From: Astrocystis sublimbata
Taxonomy: Eukaryota > Ascomycota > Sordariomycetes > Xylariales > Xylariaceae
Length of the DNA: 64,000 nt
Assembly: GCA_022453515.1 (NCBI GenBank)
Contig: JAJNNY010000074.1
Location: 1 to 64,000, forward strand
Reading direction: 5' to 3'
Positions 11,486-23,827 of the stretch are shown here, in pieces (positions within the stretch are counted from its first letter, which is position 1; each line of letters begins with the position of its first letter). The position numbers and the translations under genes were made by a program. Below the pieces are notes generated by a model. That model searched no databases. It was not told the origin of the DNA and saw only the letters and a list, made by a program, of their open reading frames with translations.

Positions 11486-14152
11486 TCAGATCGGTGAAAA
11501 TCCCTCCGGACCCTTCCCTTCCGCCCCTCCGGTGTGAAAATACTCTGTCACGACACCGAGAGCATACGACAGGCCTGCGACCCAGACGCCTCCGACAAGG
11601 ACTCTTGTTGCGACGTTCGTCTTCTTCGTCTTCGTTCCCTCGTCTGTCTGACTCTTCCCTTCTTGATTGTACATATGGCGAGAGTACCTATTACGAGTCA
11701 TGTTGTTGATAGATGAGGGGGCAGGCGTTCTGGGCATATCGTAGTTGAGAAATCCCGTCGGCGAGATAAAAGCCGCAGCGTTCGGTACCGCTGCCCCCAT
11801 CATGTCGATCGGGTTCACGTATGCACGGGTATTGCCATTGCCACCTTTGGAGGTAGTTGTCTGGGTATTGCGGCCGGCGAATTTTGTCTTCATCGCAGGT
11901 GGCAGTTTCTGACGGAAGACGAGAAAGTTGTCGGCCCCGAAGGCAATCTCGAATCCCTCGGCTTCCAGCGGTAGGAGATGAGGGAAGAACTTGGCTGAGT
12001 AATTGAGACGCGACAAGGCCTCCGACAGGGAGAGGGCCGCTGAAGGGTCCGGCTCAGTGGGACTTATTTTTGCCATGTTGATCAATTGCGTCTCGGGATT
12101 ATAGACTAGTACCTTATATGCGTATGTGCAACTAGTCGAATTGTCCGAGGAAGCTGTGTCTGCTGGGCTCTGCGCCGGTTCTGGCGTCGATCCGGACGGT
12201 CGTGGAGGCACCCCGTCAATCTCTGGGTCTCGGTGATAGTATGTATCGGTGTCAAACGCGACCGAGCTATCGGGAAACGCCTCTGAATCGTGCACTACTG
12301 CAGGCTCCGGTATCGATGACTCTTTTTTGTCGGACACTCCACCGTATGACTTCGTGTATATAGGCATTGTCTGTCTTCCACCGCATTCCTCGGAGAATGA
12401 ATTCTCCAGGCCTTGCGGTTGTCTAGAATACAGATCCTCTCCAGAGGACGCGCGTTGCTTGGTATCGCCTTTCGCGGCATGACCAATAGGCTGACGAGGC
12501 TCTATTGGAGACTTGTCCGTAGAGGCAAACGCCCCTTCCGATAGAAGATCAGCGTCCTGATCTTTATTCTGAAAGCGCTCGTACTTATGGCGGACATTTT
12601 GCAGATTTGAGCTGATAAAGCGGTCCATTGCGTCAGATGTCGCACCGATCTCGTTCATCTGCTGATTTAATTGCTTCCGGCCTCTTGTGATGGGTGAGTC
12701 CTGCTTCTTCTCGGGACTAGTGTGATTGCAATACTGTTGATTGAAGAGATGGCCCATCGTCGTTGGAATATCTCTTGATCCACCACTGTCATACTCGAAA
12801 CGGTCACCAAGAGTCACGCCACTTTTATCTTTGGACTCATAATCCAGAAGACTCGCTGTTAGCGTGTCACGCTTCGGTGCTTCGGTGGTGTTTGGAGGCT
12901 GCGCTGCGAAGTCCTTGTACGCATCAAGATCCTCGTACTGTTTTGGGCTTCGGTCTTGGTTACGGGCTTCCTCAGCAACCCTGAGCTCGTATGTGTGAAG
13001 GTCGTCATAAGTCGTCGGATACCGGCCGTGTGAGGGTTCGGATACTTTTGAAGCATGTTTCCCATCTTCGGTTTGGGTCGGCGAATTCTCGTTGTACATG
13101 AATGGTCCGTAGTTGTCCAGCTCACTCTGTATCTGCTGTGATTTAGGATCCCGCCGGACAGACTTGCTGGAATCGGTGATGTTTTTCGTATCAAGTGCGT
13201 TTTCTAGTGGCTCATCAAGCGCTGTATTACGGTACTTGGAAAGGTCATCGACTTCCTCGGCAGGACTTTCCTCTGGGGGTAAATGATTCAAGGAATACTC
13301 TTGACTTCTCATTTCCGAGTTGTCAAACGTGTAGGAAGCCAGCTCGGGAGGCGCCTCCGGAGAGTGAGCAGCAGGCGCGGCCCAATCATCAAAGTTGACC
13401 TCAGTATACTTGCGAAGCTCGGCTTCTGGGGGCGGCCCGTTTGAGTAGATAGGTGGCCGTTCTGACTCAACGTTTGGGGGAGCGGATGGCGGCGACTGCG
13501 GTTTGTGATACTTGGAATACCGAGTCGTAGGTTGGGGCGCTGGCTCAACTGGTCCGTCCACCTCTCCTTTGCGTACCTTGCGGTTCGTGATAGGATCGAT
13601 GACGTAAGCCTCGTCTGGACCTGGAGTAGCAGGACTGTGCACAGGTTCTCGAGGTTTTGAATTTTTGGGATTGAGATTCGTGGGGTGGTGGCCGGCCGGT
13701 GGTTTGTCGTGACGCTGAAATGAGCTGTTCTCAGACGGAGTATTGTAGAATAGGGGTTCGATGAAGCGACCAAGATACGACGACCAAGTCTGGAACAGCG
13801 GGTGCATGTGTCGAAGCGACTCTGCTTTTCGATTCTCCATCTCCCTCTGCATGGCGTGGTGCCAACTATGTCTGGGCGAAGCGGAAGTCCAAGAACGTGG
13901 CGAATTTCGCCTTGGCTTGCGTTCCTCTTGGAACAAAACATCGGACCAGGCGGCTCTCATTCTGGCATTGTCGAAAGGTGGCAGCTTGAGGAAGCGACGG
14001 CGTCGGATTTCGCGTTCAAGAGAGTTGGAGGCGAGGTTGCGGCAAGAGGACCACATGCCGAAGCGGAATGTGCGGGTCTGCACGCGAGAGCCGTGGTCTC
14101 GGAGAGACAGCACCCGGTGGGTGGTTCGGGTGGTCCGTGAAGTCGACAACAT
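11486..14152 (-). CDS. large disordered protein, probable mitochondrial membrane
   Basis: One uninterrupted frame of 888 residues. The N-terminus (about 50 residues) is rich in Arg, Ser and Thr and lacks acidic residues early on, like a mitochondrial presequence. Residues ~90-640 are low-complexity, Pro/Ser/Glu-rich and probably disordered. An ordered stretch near residues 670-750 (YKVLVYNPETQLINMAKIS, then LPLEAEGFEIAFG) is followed by PTGFLNYD and, at the C-terminus, a hydrophobic helix in VLVGGVWVAGLSYALGVV. I associate this arrangement with an uncharacterised fungal 'serine-threonine rich' mitochondrial protein family; function is not known. It is divergently transcribed from listerin with a ~1.4 kb shared upstream region. 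Confidence 0.75.
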   Translation of the reverse strand: MLSTSRTTRTTHRVLSLRDHGSRVQTRTFRFGMWSSCRNLASNSLEREIRRRRFLKLPPFDNARMRAAWSDVLFQEERKPRRNSPRSWTSASPRHSWHHAMQREMENRKAESLRHMHPLFQTWSSYLGRFIEPLFYNTPSENSSFQRHDKPPAGHHPTNLNPKNSKPREPVHSPATPGPDEAYVIDPITNRKVRKGEVDGPVEPAPQPTTRYSKYHKPQSPPSAPPNVESERPPIYSNGPPPEAELRKYTEVNFDDWAAPAAHSPEAPPELASYTFDNSEMRSQEYSLNHLPPEESPAEEVDDLSKYRNTALDEPLENALDTKNITDSSKSVRRDPKSQQIQSELDNYGPFMYNENSPTQTEDGKHASKVSEPSHGRYPTTYDDLHTYELRVAEEARNQDRSPKQYEDLDAYKDFAAQPPNTTEAPKRDTLTASLLDYESKDKSGVTLGDRFEYDSGGSRDIPTTMGHLFNQQYCNHTSPEKKQDSPITRGRKQLNQQMNEIGATSDAMDRFISSNLQNVRHKYERFQNKDQDADLLSEGAFASTDKSPIEPRQPIGHAAKGDTKQRASSGEDLYSRQPQGLENSFSEECGGRQTMPIYTKSYGGVSDKKESSIPEPAVVHDSEAFPDSSVAFDTDTYYHRDPEIDGVPPRPSGSTPEPAQSPADTASSDNSTSCTYAYKVLVYNPETQLINMAKISPTEPDPSAALSLSEALSRLNYSAKFFPHLLPLEAEGFEIAFGADNFLVFRQKLPPAMKTKFAGRNTQTTTSKGGNGNTRAYVNPIDMMGAAVPNAAAFISPTGFLNYDMPRTPAPSSINNMTRNRYSRHMYNQEGKSQTDEGTKTKKTNVATRVLVGGVWVAGLSYALGVVTEYFHTGGAEGKGPEGFSPI

Positions 14153-15566
14153 GGTTGTCTTGAATTCGAAGTTGGCTTAGCTGTCGGAACTCGGGAGTCG
14201 GAGCTGGACTCAACCTCAACGGCGACGTGAAGCACGAACTAGCATATGGCGGGTATAAGTTGATGAGATAGACGACGTGGTGGTGAGCTGGGCCTTCACG
14301 CTTCAGGTCTGGTCACATTCGATGCGTCGTGGGCATCGCGGTGTGTAGCACATGGAGCGATGCATGGTGGGATGGGGAGGAAATTGGAGGATGGAACGAA
14401 GAGCCGTGTTGGCCGCCGTCTCGAGAGAGGAGGGGTTTTGTCTTCCACCTGCTTGGGCCTTGGGCAACAGCTAAGGTTGTTGCCCGCAGGTGTTGAGGTA
14501 CATAGCTCTTCACGTACCTGTCGAGGCCTGTTTACCTAACAGTCCTCGACAGCTTCCCCATGCAGGAGGTACCCCAACCCGCTCCAGAGACTCCGGCTCC
14601 ACCTGACCCCAAGTTTCCTGTGCATTAACGTGCTTCTGTGGGCACCTAGCGAGTCGACCTTAGCCCATTAGGCACCTGGAACCCGGCTCGTTCCGGGGCT
14701 GTTGCGGGGTAAATCAGCGATGGGACCACATGCCCACTTCAGGTCACCCACCCCCAGACCGAGCCCCCGGACCGAGCTTTAGCGCCGTCTCCGCCCCAAT
14801 GCCCCAAGAGGTAGGTAGCAGAGCAGAGCAGAGCCCTCATTCTTCCGTCTGCGCAGCATGCATGCATGCATCCCTTGTGAGGTCTTTTCGGATGGTAGAA
14901 AACACTCAACTTGCGTGCTAGATATGTATCTATATTCTTCCTCAGCTATTTACCTACTTCAGTACGGATCTCCCTCTGTCTTGAGAACTTAACCTTCCTG
15001 CTTACCTACCTACTTGAACCCTCGAGCTACCTATGTGTTCCTTGCTGAATGATGTCACACTGTGTCTAGACAATTTTGATGCCGGGGCAGCTACCTAGGC
15101 TAGGTACTTACATATGTAGCATAGGAGCTGTTTCAGCTGGATTGGGTGCCCGCCCGGCCCAGCCAGACGCACTATTACATGCATATTGTCATGTTGTTGC
15201 ATCCTCAGGCTGCCCACCTGCAGTAGACCCATCCTCGCCATCCGCGGGGTGAGTCACACGGCCGGCGCGTAACAAATTCGTATGTTACACCCCTAGTGGA
15301 CGACGTCACAGCGAAACAGAGAACCCCACGGTGGGGTCAAATTCTACTTACAATTGGGGTCACGTTGGGTGGAAAAGTGAGCTGAGCTCTCTCTTGTTTC
15401 ACAGAAACTGAACACAGAAACTGAAGGTTTGCGCCGCAACTGAGCTTTGGCCTGCCACCTCTGGTCTCGACGCTCCCAACACCCGTCCCCGTCCCCGTCC
15501 CCGTCCCCACAACCGACCGATACCATCAACATCGTCATCATTCCTGTGTCGGCGAGTCGCGCGACC
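14153..15566. promoter_or_regulatory. divergent upstream region, mitochondrial protein and LTN1
   Basis: This 1.4-kb spacer separates two outward-facing genes and must carry both promoters. It contains several TACCTACCT/AGGTA clusters (about 14940-15110), a CATG run (CATGCATGCATGCAT near 14857) and, close to LTN1, a GTCCCC repeat. No gene is seen. Confidence 0.5.
15484..15509. repeat. GTCCCC hexamer repeat in LTN1 leader
   Basis: Four to five copies of CGTCCC/GTCCCC just 60-80 bases upstream of the listerin start codon, probably in its 5' UTR or core promoter. Confidence 0.85.
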
Positions 15567-18500
15567 ATGAGTCGGAAGCCAGCCAAGGCCCGCGCAGCCA
15601 GCAGCAAGGCCGTCGCGGGCTTCGGCGCCGCCTCTTTTGGCACCTTTACCACCGCTGCGAGCGGCATCAACCTCTCCTATCTCGCCGAGCCTCCCGATTT
15701 CTCCGCCGTACCCGACGCGAACGTTGTCGTCTCCCTCAAGAACCTGCAGAAGAAGGATGCCACCACCAAGGCCAAGGCCCTCGAGGAACTGCTTGCCCAT
15801 GTCCAGGCCTGCCCCCACGAGCAGGGCGGCGTCGAGGAGCCTATCTTGGAAGTTTGGGTACGCTGCGCAGACTGCGCTGGCCGCGCTCGCTGGCCGATCG
15901 ATGCTAACGACACCGTGCGTCGCAGGTCCAACTGTATCCCCGCGTGTCTATAGACAATTCGCGACGCGTGCGCGAGCTCTCCCACACCCTCCAGTACGAG
16001 CTCATGCGCTCCGCCCGCAAGCGCATGGAGAAGAATGTGCCCAAGCTTGTTGGCCCCTGGCTCGCCGGCACCTTCGACCGCGACAGGGCCGTCTCCAGAG
16101 CCGCTACCGAAGGCCTTTCCTCCTTCCTCACCACCCCCGACAAGATCGTCCAGTTCTGGAAGCGCTGCCAGCAGCAGATCCTCGACTATGCCCACGATGC
16201 CGCCAAGGAGACCCCCGAGACCCTGAGCGATCGCCGCTCCACCAACTCCGACGATGCCCATGCCAAGTATGCCCGCGTTCTTGCTGGCTCTCTGGCCCTG
16301 GTCCTCAACCTCTTGCAGAAGTTGAGTTTTGCCGACATTGAGAAATGCGCAGACAGCTATGATCAGTTTTTGGAGAATCCCAAGGTCTGGGAGAGCGCCG
16401 TCTTCGACGACCCCAACGTGAGGCGGCTCGCGTCTCAGCTCCTGTCCACAAGCCTCGAGAAGAGACCAGATCGAGTTGGGGCTGCCTTGCCTCGTCTCAG
16501 CAAAGTGTTTGTAGCCGAGGGCCTCAAGAGCTCCCAAATCGGCTCAGCCAGTGACTACGTTGAAGCTCTCATCAAGCTGACGGTGAAATGCCCAACGATA
16601 TGGACCGACGATTACCGGAGCAAGAAGACGCCCATCTCACGTCTAAGGCTCTTTCTCGAATCCGGCTCCAAAGGGGCTCCGCCGCAATACTGGGCTAATG
16701 TCACTCGATTGATCGAGGCCATACCCTCCGGCATTCTACCCGATGATGCCGACGGCGCTTTGGAACTTGTCAAGTCCATGAGAAAGGGAATCACGAGCCG
16801 GGACGAGCCTCGCACGAATGCTGTTGAGGCCTGGTCCGCCTATCTTAGCTTGGTAAGGCGCTTTCTGCAAACAGTGCCTTCTGCCGAGGCGCGTCTCCAA
16901 CTTTGCGAGGAGACCATCTTCCCATTGACATCACATTACCTCTTTCCATCGCCTGAGACGTCCGTTTGGTCCACGGGGAGTCAGTTACCAATTCTGATCA
17001 AGGCGTACACTTCAACTACGACACTACCCTCCGAGGACCTATTAGAAGCCACAAAGCTGCAATGGGGTCGGTTAAAGGATGATCTCAAGAATCATATCCG
17101 CGACTCACTGCCAGAAGCGTCAAAGGATCACGTGAAATCCCAAAGGGCAACCGCCGAGGAGGGAGAGAGGTGGTTCTCATTCACGGGTAAAGTACTGGAT
17201 GCACATGAAAAAACTGTGGCAGGCGACCGTCCGATCCCCGATATCATGACTCGCTTTTCTGTGGAAGTCCTGGAGGAGGGGCTTGGTCTGCTTAAGAATA
17301 GGAACTGGAAACCATTTGGTGCTGCTCTCATCGTCGAGTCCGCATTGAAACAAGCCCCATCACTCTTTCATACGATTCCATCGACCCAGGGTATACTTGG
17401 TCAGCTAAATGACTGTCTAGTGGAGGGTCGAGAAGTCTTCCTGGGGGCAACCAGTGCGCCTTATATCATTTCAAGCATAATGCTGTTGGGCCAAATACCG
17501 CCACGGCTCGGCGACTTTGAACGTATATGGAAAACTAGTATCGCTGTTGTGATGGAATGCTTGGATACCGCAGGAGCCGTGCCTGCATTGAGCAAGCTTC
17601 TCTCGAGTACCCAAGCAGCTGAGCTTGCACTCAAAGACCCTACTCTGCAATCCGAACTCATCCGCCGGTGCTTGATGTGCGCCGTAGGGAACGCGGGGTC
17701 TAGCTGGGAGTTGTTCAACAACGTCTTCACTTTTGGCGCACTGAGCGAGACCGCTTCGAGGAGACTTGCCACGGAACTTCTGGACCGCTCATCAAACCCC
17801 TCGGGCCAGGTGAATGACGGTGTTCTCAAAGCGTTGCATATTTTTGTGAAAACAAGAAAAGGTATCTTGACGCAAGACGACGAACTTCACATGGCTCTGG
17901 TGGCGAATTTGCTCCGGCTGTCGGAGAGCGGAAGCGGTCCCGAGGTCTCTATGCTGCAAGCTCTGTTGGAGGATCCTTCTGATGGGATCTCTAATGCGCA
18001 GAACCTCGTTCAGCAAAATATCAACAACGCGAGTCCCAACTCGCTCTCGTAAGTGGAACGCAATCACACCATTGACATCGAATCTGACCATCTACAGCAT
18101 TGATACCTTGGTTCAGCAGACCTTACAAGCGCGAGATATGATCAGAGCTTCCTCGCAAGATGGCGATACCGGCGTACAGATGCTCGCCCTTCTGCCTGAT
18201 CCTAAAATATGGAGGCAGCAGCTTTCGATCCTGTTGCAAGAAAACTCAAACCCCTCTCTAGCACTGGCAAATGGTCTGAGTGGCTTATGTTTTCTTGCGA
18301 GAGGCCAATCTGTGGACAAAGATATAAGTATGAAACGGGATGGTCGAGGTGATGCTTTATCCGGCCGCATGGGTCTATACGTCACCAAACTCATATCTGC
18401 TGGATTTGAGTTTGATACTGTGGCCTTCACTACGAAGATTGATCTGATCATATGCCTGCTCTTGACAGCTGAGCTGACTACAGATCAGCTCAACATGCAC

Positions 18501-20825
18501 AGCAGTAATGGTCTCTGGGGTTCCTTGCCCGATTCTGAGGCCCGAGCAGATTTGGAGAGCTTTGTCAATGCCGCTCGACAATATGTAGTAGGCTTAACTG
18601 AAAATGCCCCGGGGTGGCGTGATGGAACTGGCACCGAGTCATCGCGGCTAGTGCATGCGATTATTGACAGACTCGCTGAAGATACGCAGACTTTATCATC
18701 TCTAGCCTTCTACTCCGCAAGAGCGATGGAGCTCATCTTTGATTGGTTGGCAGCGAAATACGGTTTTCCAGCAAGTGGGGAGCAATGGCTGGCCGATTCG
18801 CCCTACTTCAAGTCGTCCGCATCGACTGCCTTCACAGCAGCTGCAGTGCTAGCAGGCTTTGCCGAGACTCTTTCAGCGTCGAAAACCATCAACAATTTCT
18901 GTAATCGCTTGGTGAGCGACATTGCCGGATCTAAGCTCGGCGACGACAAGAGCTTGATCACACTCAATTTGTTCCACATTTGCGCCCTTGTTTATGATGC
19001 TGGCGAGCTGCCAGTTGCTAATAATAGGTTGGTATTTGCCGTTAAGCAAATCACTTCTTGGCTAGACACACCGGAGGAGTTTTCACAAGCATTCGCAACA
19101 GAGGCTTGCCATTGCTTGTCACGTCTTCTGCCTTGTATTAAGGATGTGTATGGGACTTACTGGGAGAAAGCGGTCGACTTCTGCGTTTACCTCTTGACGA
19201 AGTCTCCTGTTCAGCCAATTGATCATCGCCTTCCAGAAATACATGCATCTTTGGGCCTCCTGCGTACCCTCGAGCGTCTAGAGGAGCCTAATGACGATCT
19301 AGTAGACGTCCTAGACTCATCGTCGGAGAAACGGTCGGCTGCTCTAATCGATCTCCTCAAGTTGCCGAGAGAAAACCATACCCTACCCCTCGATATAGTG
19401 GACATTATAGTCTGTCACGATGTCGAAAAGCTACCCCTCCAACAATATGACGACCTCACAGAACTTTATGGGCTGGTAGCCAGTGAGTTTCGGTTCATCC
19501 AAACAGCAGCATTTACAATCTTGGACAAGGCACTTCCAGCTGCTCAGGAAAAGCTCTCTGTGGACGTCCTACTCGAGAAGCAAGATGCGCGCCTTCCAGA
19601 TGAACTATTATCGCTCCTTCTCGACGCTCCAACGTTGGATGCATACTCAGACGCGATGCTGGCTCAGTTCCCCACTGCTGTCAGGTCGTACCTCCTGTCC
19701 TGGCACTTGGTGTTCGATGCCTTTCAAGCTGCGTCCTTCAAAGTTCGTAGCGATTATGCCGAAAATCTGAAGACCGAGGATTACATCAGCCCTCTGATGA
19801 ATTTCACTTTTGATGTTCTGGGTCATTCGGCAGCTCATGGTCTGAATCTAGACCGAGCAGGGTTCACGATGGACAACATTCGACATTACGACCTCAAGTT
19901 GGCTAGTTCCGAAACAGAAGAGAGAAATATGCAGTGGCTCTTGGTACATCTATACTACCGAGTATTGAAATTCGTCCCAGGGCTCTTCAAGTCATGGCAC
20001 ATAAGCTGTCGCTCGAAACAGACGAAGATTGCCGTGGAAGCATGGATGGCAAAATATTTTTCACCCATCCTCATCTCCGAGGCCCTGGACGACGTGTTGA
20101 CATGGAATGATAGTCAAGAGACTCCGATAGGGGACGAGAAAGAATTGCTGGTCAAGGTGAGCCGGGCGGCGAGGGAAGTGATTGCGGGGTATGAAGTGGA
20201 CGATCTCCAGGCCTCGATCGCGATCCGTATCCCGCCCGAGTTTCCGCTCGAAGCCGTCACCGTCGTCGGAATCAATCGTGTCGCAGTGGACGAGAGGAAG
20301 TGGAAGAGCTGGATATTGACCACACAGGGTGTCATTACGTTCTCGGTATGTACGACCCTTCCTACTAGTCTCTGCCTCTCTCCCACAACGTACCTGCTCT
20401 ACCTAAGGAAGGTATCGCTCAGGATAGAGTTTGACGCAAAGCTGTGATGGTTGTAGCTGCCCTTCCCTCTGCACGAAAGAGTGCACCATCCGATACTTAA
20501 TTTTTCAACTAAGGCAGAGCATTCCTGACTGACAGGTACAAAATAGGGTGGCAACATAATCGATGGGCTGGCCGCGTTCCGGCGTAACGTCATCGGAGCT
20601 CTCAAAGGGCAGAGCGAATGCGCTATCTGCTACAGCATTATCAGTACTGACAAGAAGATGCCAGACAAGCGCTGCCAGACATGCAAGAACCTCTTCCATC
20701 GCACATGCCTCTACAAATGGTTCCAAAGCAGTAACCAAAACACATGTCCCCTGTGCCGCAATCCGATCGACTATTTGGGTGCAGACACTAGGGCGAGGAG
20801 GGGCGGTGCTGGTGCTGGTGCTTGA
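15567..20825 (+). CDS. LTN1: Listerin E3 ubiquitin ligase (RQC complex)
   Basis: Four exons, 15567-15857, 15926-18048, 18098-20345 and 20547-20825, join in frame to 1646 residues, the usual length for fungal Ltn1/Rkr1. The N-terminus carries the conserved FGTFTTAASGINLSYLAEP block; the middle is a long helical HEAT/ARM-type solenoid. The C-terminus ends with an RWD-like region and a C4HC3 RING: Cys1579, 1582, 1597, 1600, His1605, Cys1608, 1621, 1624. Ltn1 ubiquitinates nascent chains stalled on 60S subunits in ribosome-associated quality control. All eight zinc ligands are present, so it should be active. The last intron (201 nt) splits the RING exon from the solenoid. Identification is strong. 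Confidence 0.95.
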
Positions 20826-21841
20826 TGAGGATGTGGCAGAAACTACAAGATACCTAGCAATTGGAAAAACCAAGGCGACTTGACGACGGGGCAACTCTGT
20901 GCTGGTCGTTTGTCCCGTAACATGAGACCAAGACGTCCGTTTGTAATGCGGATTCTCGGACCCCTTTGGGTTCCGGTCCGCGACATATCCATGTGCGAAT
21001 AGCCACATTTGCAGCAGCATGCTTTCGTATAACCTTAAACCACAGCATGAGCCAGGCCGTACCTGGTGTAGCCACATCCCATTGGTGCCTGGCCCCTCCC
21101 TGAAAGTTAGATGATGTGCAGTAGTATATCTTGAAGCTATCCAACCTGGGCTGGGAGTTCGGAATACGAGGGAAGAACCATTGTTCGCACTCTCGTGGCT
21201 GCTTGGCCATACCTTAGGGAGTGGCAAGCCACGTCATCACATCCATGATTTGACGTATGTTTTCACAAGCATGGAAGTGTCTACCTATATATGTACCTAC
21301 CAGGCCCTTGATCTAAAGATGAACTGAAGGTGCCCTGCTTATCATGCTAGTATTCATTGACTATGTAGACTAGTATTCAATGATGTAGAATCTACTCAGA
21401 AGTAGTCTATACTATCGTGTCTTATATAAAATTGCCATTGTTCTTTGACCATGCATACTTCGTATATATAGGTAGTGAATGCCTACATAACCTACTAGTA
21501 GGCACCTAGGTAGTATGTACGTGCTTAGTTTAAGTTTGAAAAGTAAGGCATTCAATGCGGTAGCAAAGGTAAGTAATCAGCACCTGCGGGAACGACCAGG
21601 CGGCAGCTTCTCTATAAATTGGAGGACATAGACTTCAGGGAAGGTAGCGACGTGGCTTCCTCGACACCTACTGAATCACAAGTCTCTACCTCTCGCATCA
21701 CCCACCCGTATCCTTTTCCCTCCTCCTTTTCCCTCAGTCTTCCCCTTCACACTTCACACCCACCTCAATGTTTTGACAAATACATATTGGATCTTGGGTC
21801 TTGTATTGATTGGTTCCAAATACACTTGCATCATTACCAAG
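20826..21841. other. intergenic, LTN1 to acidic orphan gene
   Basis: 1.0 kb, no supported gene. It is dense in TAGGTA, CTAGTA and TACCTA motifs (about 21280-21540), including a near-palindromic CCTACTAGTAGG. A long minus-strand frame here is a shadow of the RING exon. Confidence 0.6.
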
Positions 21842-23206
21842 ATGCCCATCTTCCGTCGTAAGACACTGCCGAATCGCCGCGGCTTGAGCCCTGGCCGCTC
21901 CCCCGACGAGTCGTCTCACAACACGGTTCACGGCGCCTATCCTACGCGCCAAAGGACTAACATAGTGTCCGGGTGGCAGAGCCTTTTCAAGAAACCTGGC
22001 ACTCGACAACGCATATCAGGTTCTAGGTATGACGACCCTGAGGTTGCTGATGTTGGCTCTCAATCCCCTGCCCTCCACAATGAGAACTTGCCGCCAAAGC
22101 AGAAGTCAGGTCCCTCGCACACCCAAGATCATCATGAGACTTCTTCCATCGGCTCTACAGCAGGCGATGGCCGTGAACCTAATGGGAAGCTTAATGACAC
22201 TCGAGCCAATGTCGGTGTGCTTGGTGAGCTCAGCCAAGGCACACACAGGCAATCCCCCTCCATGATCAATGCGGCTACCCAAACATCCCTCCAACCGTTC
22301 TGGCTTTTGCACGGTGCACAAGAGCCTGCTGAATCATTACAACATGGTAGCGACGAAGGTCAACCCTCCTCACCGTCCTCCTACCCTGAGGAGGGCATGC
22401 ATTCTCAGACCAGCGAAGACCATTCTCCCCAAGCAACCATCATTGGGCCGGGAGCACAGGACTTCTATGCAGATCATACCGATGGCCAATTGGCTTCTCT
22501 CAGTACAATCCACATATCTCTTCCCGTACTCGATACACACTCTACGGACCCCATCTCCATCGACCCCGATGACGTCGTCCTGAACAGCAGTCGCATTAGC
22601 ACTCCGGTTAGTGACTTCGGAGACGACCTGTTCGAGCCGCAACGCAGTCATGACACTGATATTACCGTGCCTGACGATGAGGAATTCATCCAGCCTGTCA
22701 ACTGGCCTGAGGATGAGGAAGTCGACGAAGATGACGAAGAGGTGGTCGAGGAATACCCGGGACCGCAGTTCTGGACTGAAACTATCCGCCACAGGGTTGG
22801 TGAATCTGACGAAGAAACCGTCTACGACTACGATCCATATTTCGTGTACAAGAAGCCACGCTTTGAGTGGTTTCTTCTAACCGGGAAATTCACAAAAGAA
22901 GTCATCATGCATGAAATACCAGACGCCCTACGACTACTCCCAGACCTCCCCGCCTATATAAGGTATTACCGTGAGGAGTATTACAGGATCGATCCGGACT
23001 GGCGAAAGGACTGGCTCAAGATGAAATGGAAGAAGTGGTACCAGGTTAGCATGACTGGACGGCTCGTGTCACAACTTACCTTTGAGGTGTGGCGCTTCGA
23101 GCATTCCTGGCCCTGGGAGCTGGACAAGAATGGCATGCGAAAAATGAAAAAACCGAAAAAACCGATAAACACAGAAGAATCCTGGGATTTCGGTCTGCCG
23201 GCGTGA
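21842..23206 (+). CDS. hypothetical acidic protein with Trp/Lys-rich C-terminus
   Basis: Single-exon frame of 454 residues from ATG 21842 (MPIFRRKTLPNRRG); an in-frame ATG at 21773 would add 23 hydrophobic residues but has poorer context. I do not recognise it. The first 60 residues are basic; ~60-290 are Ser/Pro/His/Gln-rich and probably disordered; ~300-325 is a strongly acidic stretch (EDEEVDEDDEEVVEEY). The last ~130 residues look ordered, rich in Tyr, Trp and Lys (YYREEYYRIDPDWRKDW, MKWKKWYQV), and may be the conserved part. No membrane segment if the shorter start is right. Probably a lineage-restricted gene; coding status rests on length and regular codon use. Confidence 0.65.
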   Translation: MPIFRRKTLPNRRGLSPGRSPDESSHNTVHGAYPTRQRTNIVSGWQSLFKKPGTRQRISGSRYDDPEVADVGSQSPALHNENLPPKQKSGPSHTQDHHETSSIGSTAGDGREPNGKLNDTRANVGVLGELSQGTHRQSPSMINAATQTSLQPFWLLHGAQEPAESLQHGSDEGQPSSPSSYPEEGMHSQTSEDHSPQATIIGPGAQDFYADHTDGQLASLSTIHISLPVLDTHSTDPISIDPDDVVLNSSRISTPVSDFGDDLFEPQRSHDTDITVPDDEEFIQPVNWPEDEEVDEDDEEVVEEYPGPQFWTETIRHRVGESDEETVYDYDPYFVYKKPRFEWFLLTGKFTKEVIMHEIPDALRLLPDLPAYIRYYREEYYRIDPDWRKDWLKMKWKKWYQVSMTGRLVSQLTFEVWRFEHSWPWELDKNGMRKMKKPKKPINTEESWDFGLPA

Positions 23207-23827
23207 ACAGGATGTTCTACGCAACCCTTCGGCATCTGCAGATGCACTCATTATTATCGGCAGGGAAAACAGACAGGGTGCGAAAGTGACAGGGTACGAC
23301 TTTTTCTTTTTCTTTTACATGTGGGTTCGTGCTAGGAGTGGGCGTTTCATGCTTACCTGGCAGTTTGCCTGGTTCGTTGAAACTATATTGCGGTTCGGGT
23401 TGTGAAAGTCTGCTGCTTTCCATCTGAAGTGTAGCCATTGGCTTCAACACCATTGCCAGCAGTCTTATACTGGGGTTTTAAACCGCAATGGCTAGTATAC
23501 GGTGGCCCTTGCTGAACAGTATTTTGTATTGATAATCAAAAGGAGAACACACAATCAAATGATAAAACTCCATCTCCATGACTTGCAACAAGGTGATTGA
23601 CTAGCATGCCTAGTAGCTTAGGCCTCCTTTGATGCTAATGATCTCCATGATACTGCTGACGTGTCCACGAGAATAAAGTGACAGGGCCGAGCAAGAAAAC
23701 AGGAAGATGCTACTTTCGAGACAATCAATATACATACAATATCGCTAGTATCATCTTGTTCTCTCTTCTTCCTTGTTTGTACCCTGAAGCACTAACCCCC
23801 CCCCCCTCTCCCTCCCTCACTTCTTCT
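23207..23827. other. intergenic between convergent genes
   Basis: 620 bases between two convergent stop codons. It holds both 3' UTRs, a CTTTTTC/TTTTC tract near 23300 and a 12-C run near 23797. No gene seen. Confidence 0.6.

Noticed and set aside
13309..13941. 210-codon minus-strand frame inside the 888-residue gene
   Set aside because: Alternative frame of the same strand; no motif, and the full-length frame is uninterrupted.
20505..21227. 240-codon minus-strand frame opposite the listerin RING exon
   Set aside because: It is antisense to a clearly conserved C4HC3 RING exon and has no motif of its own.
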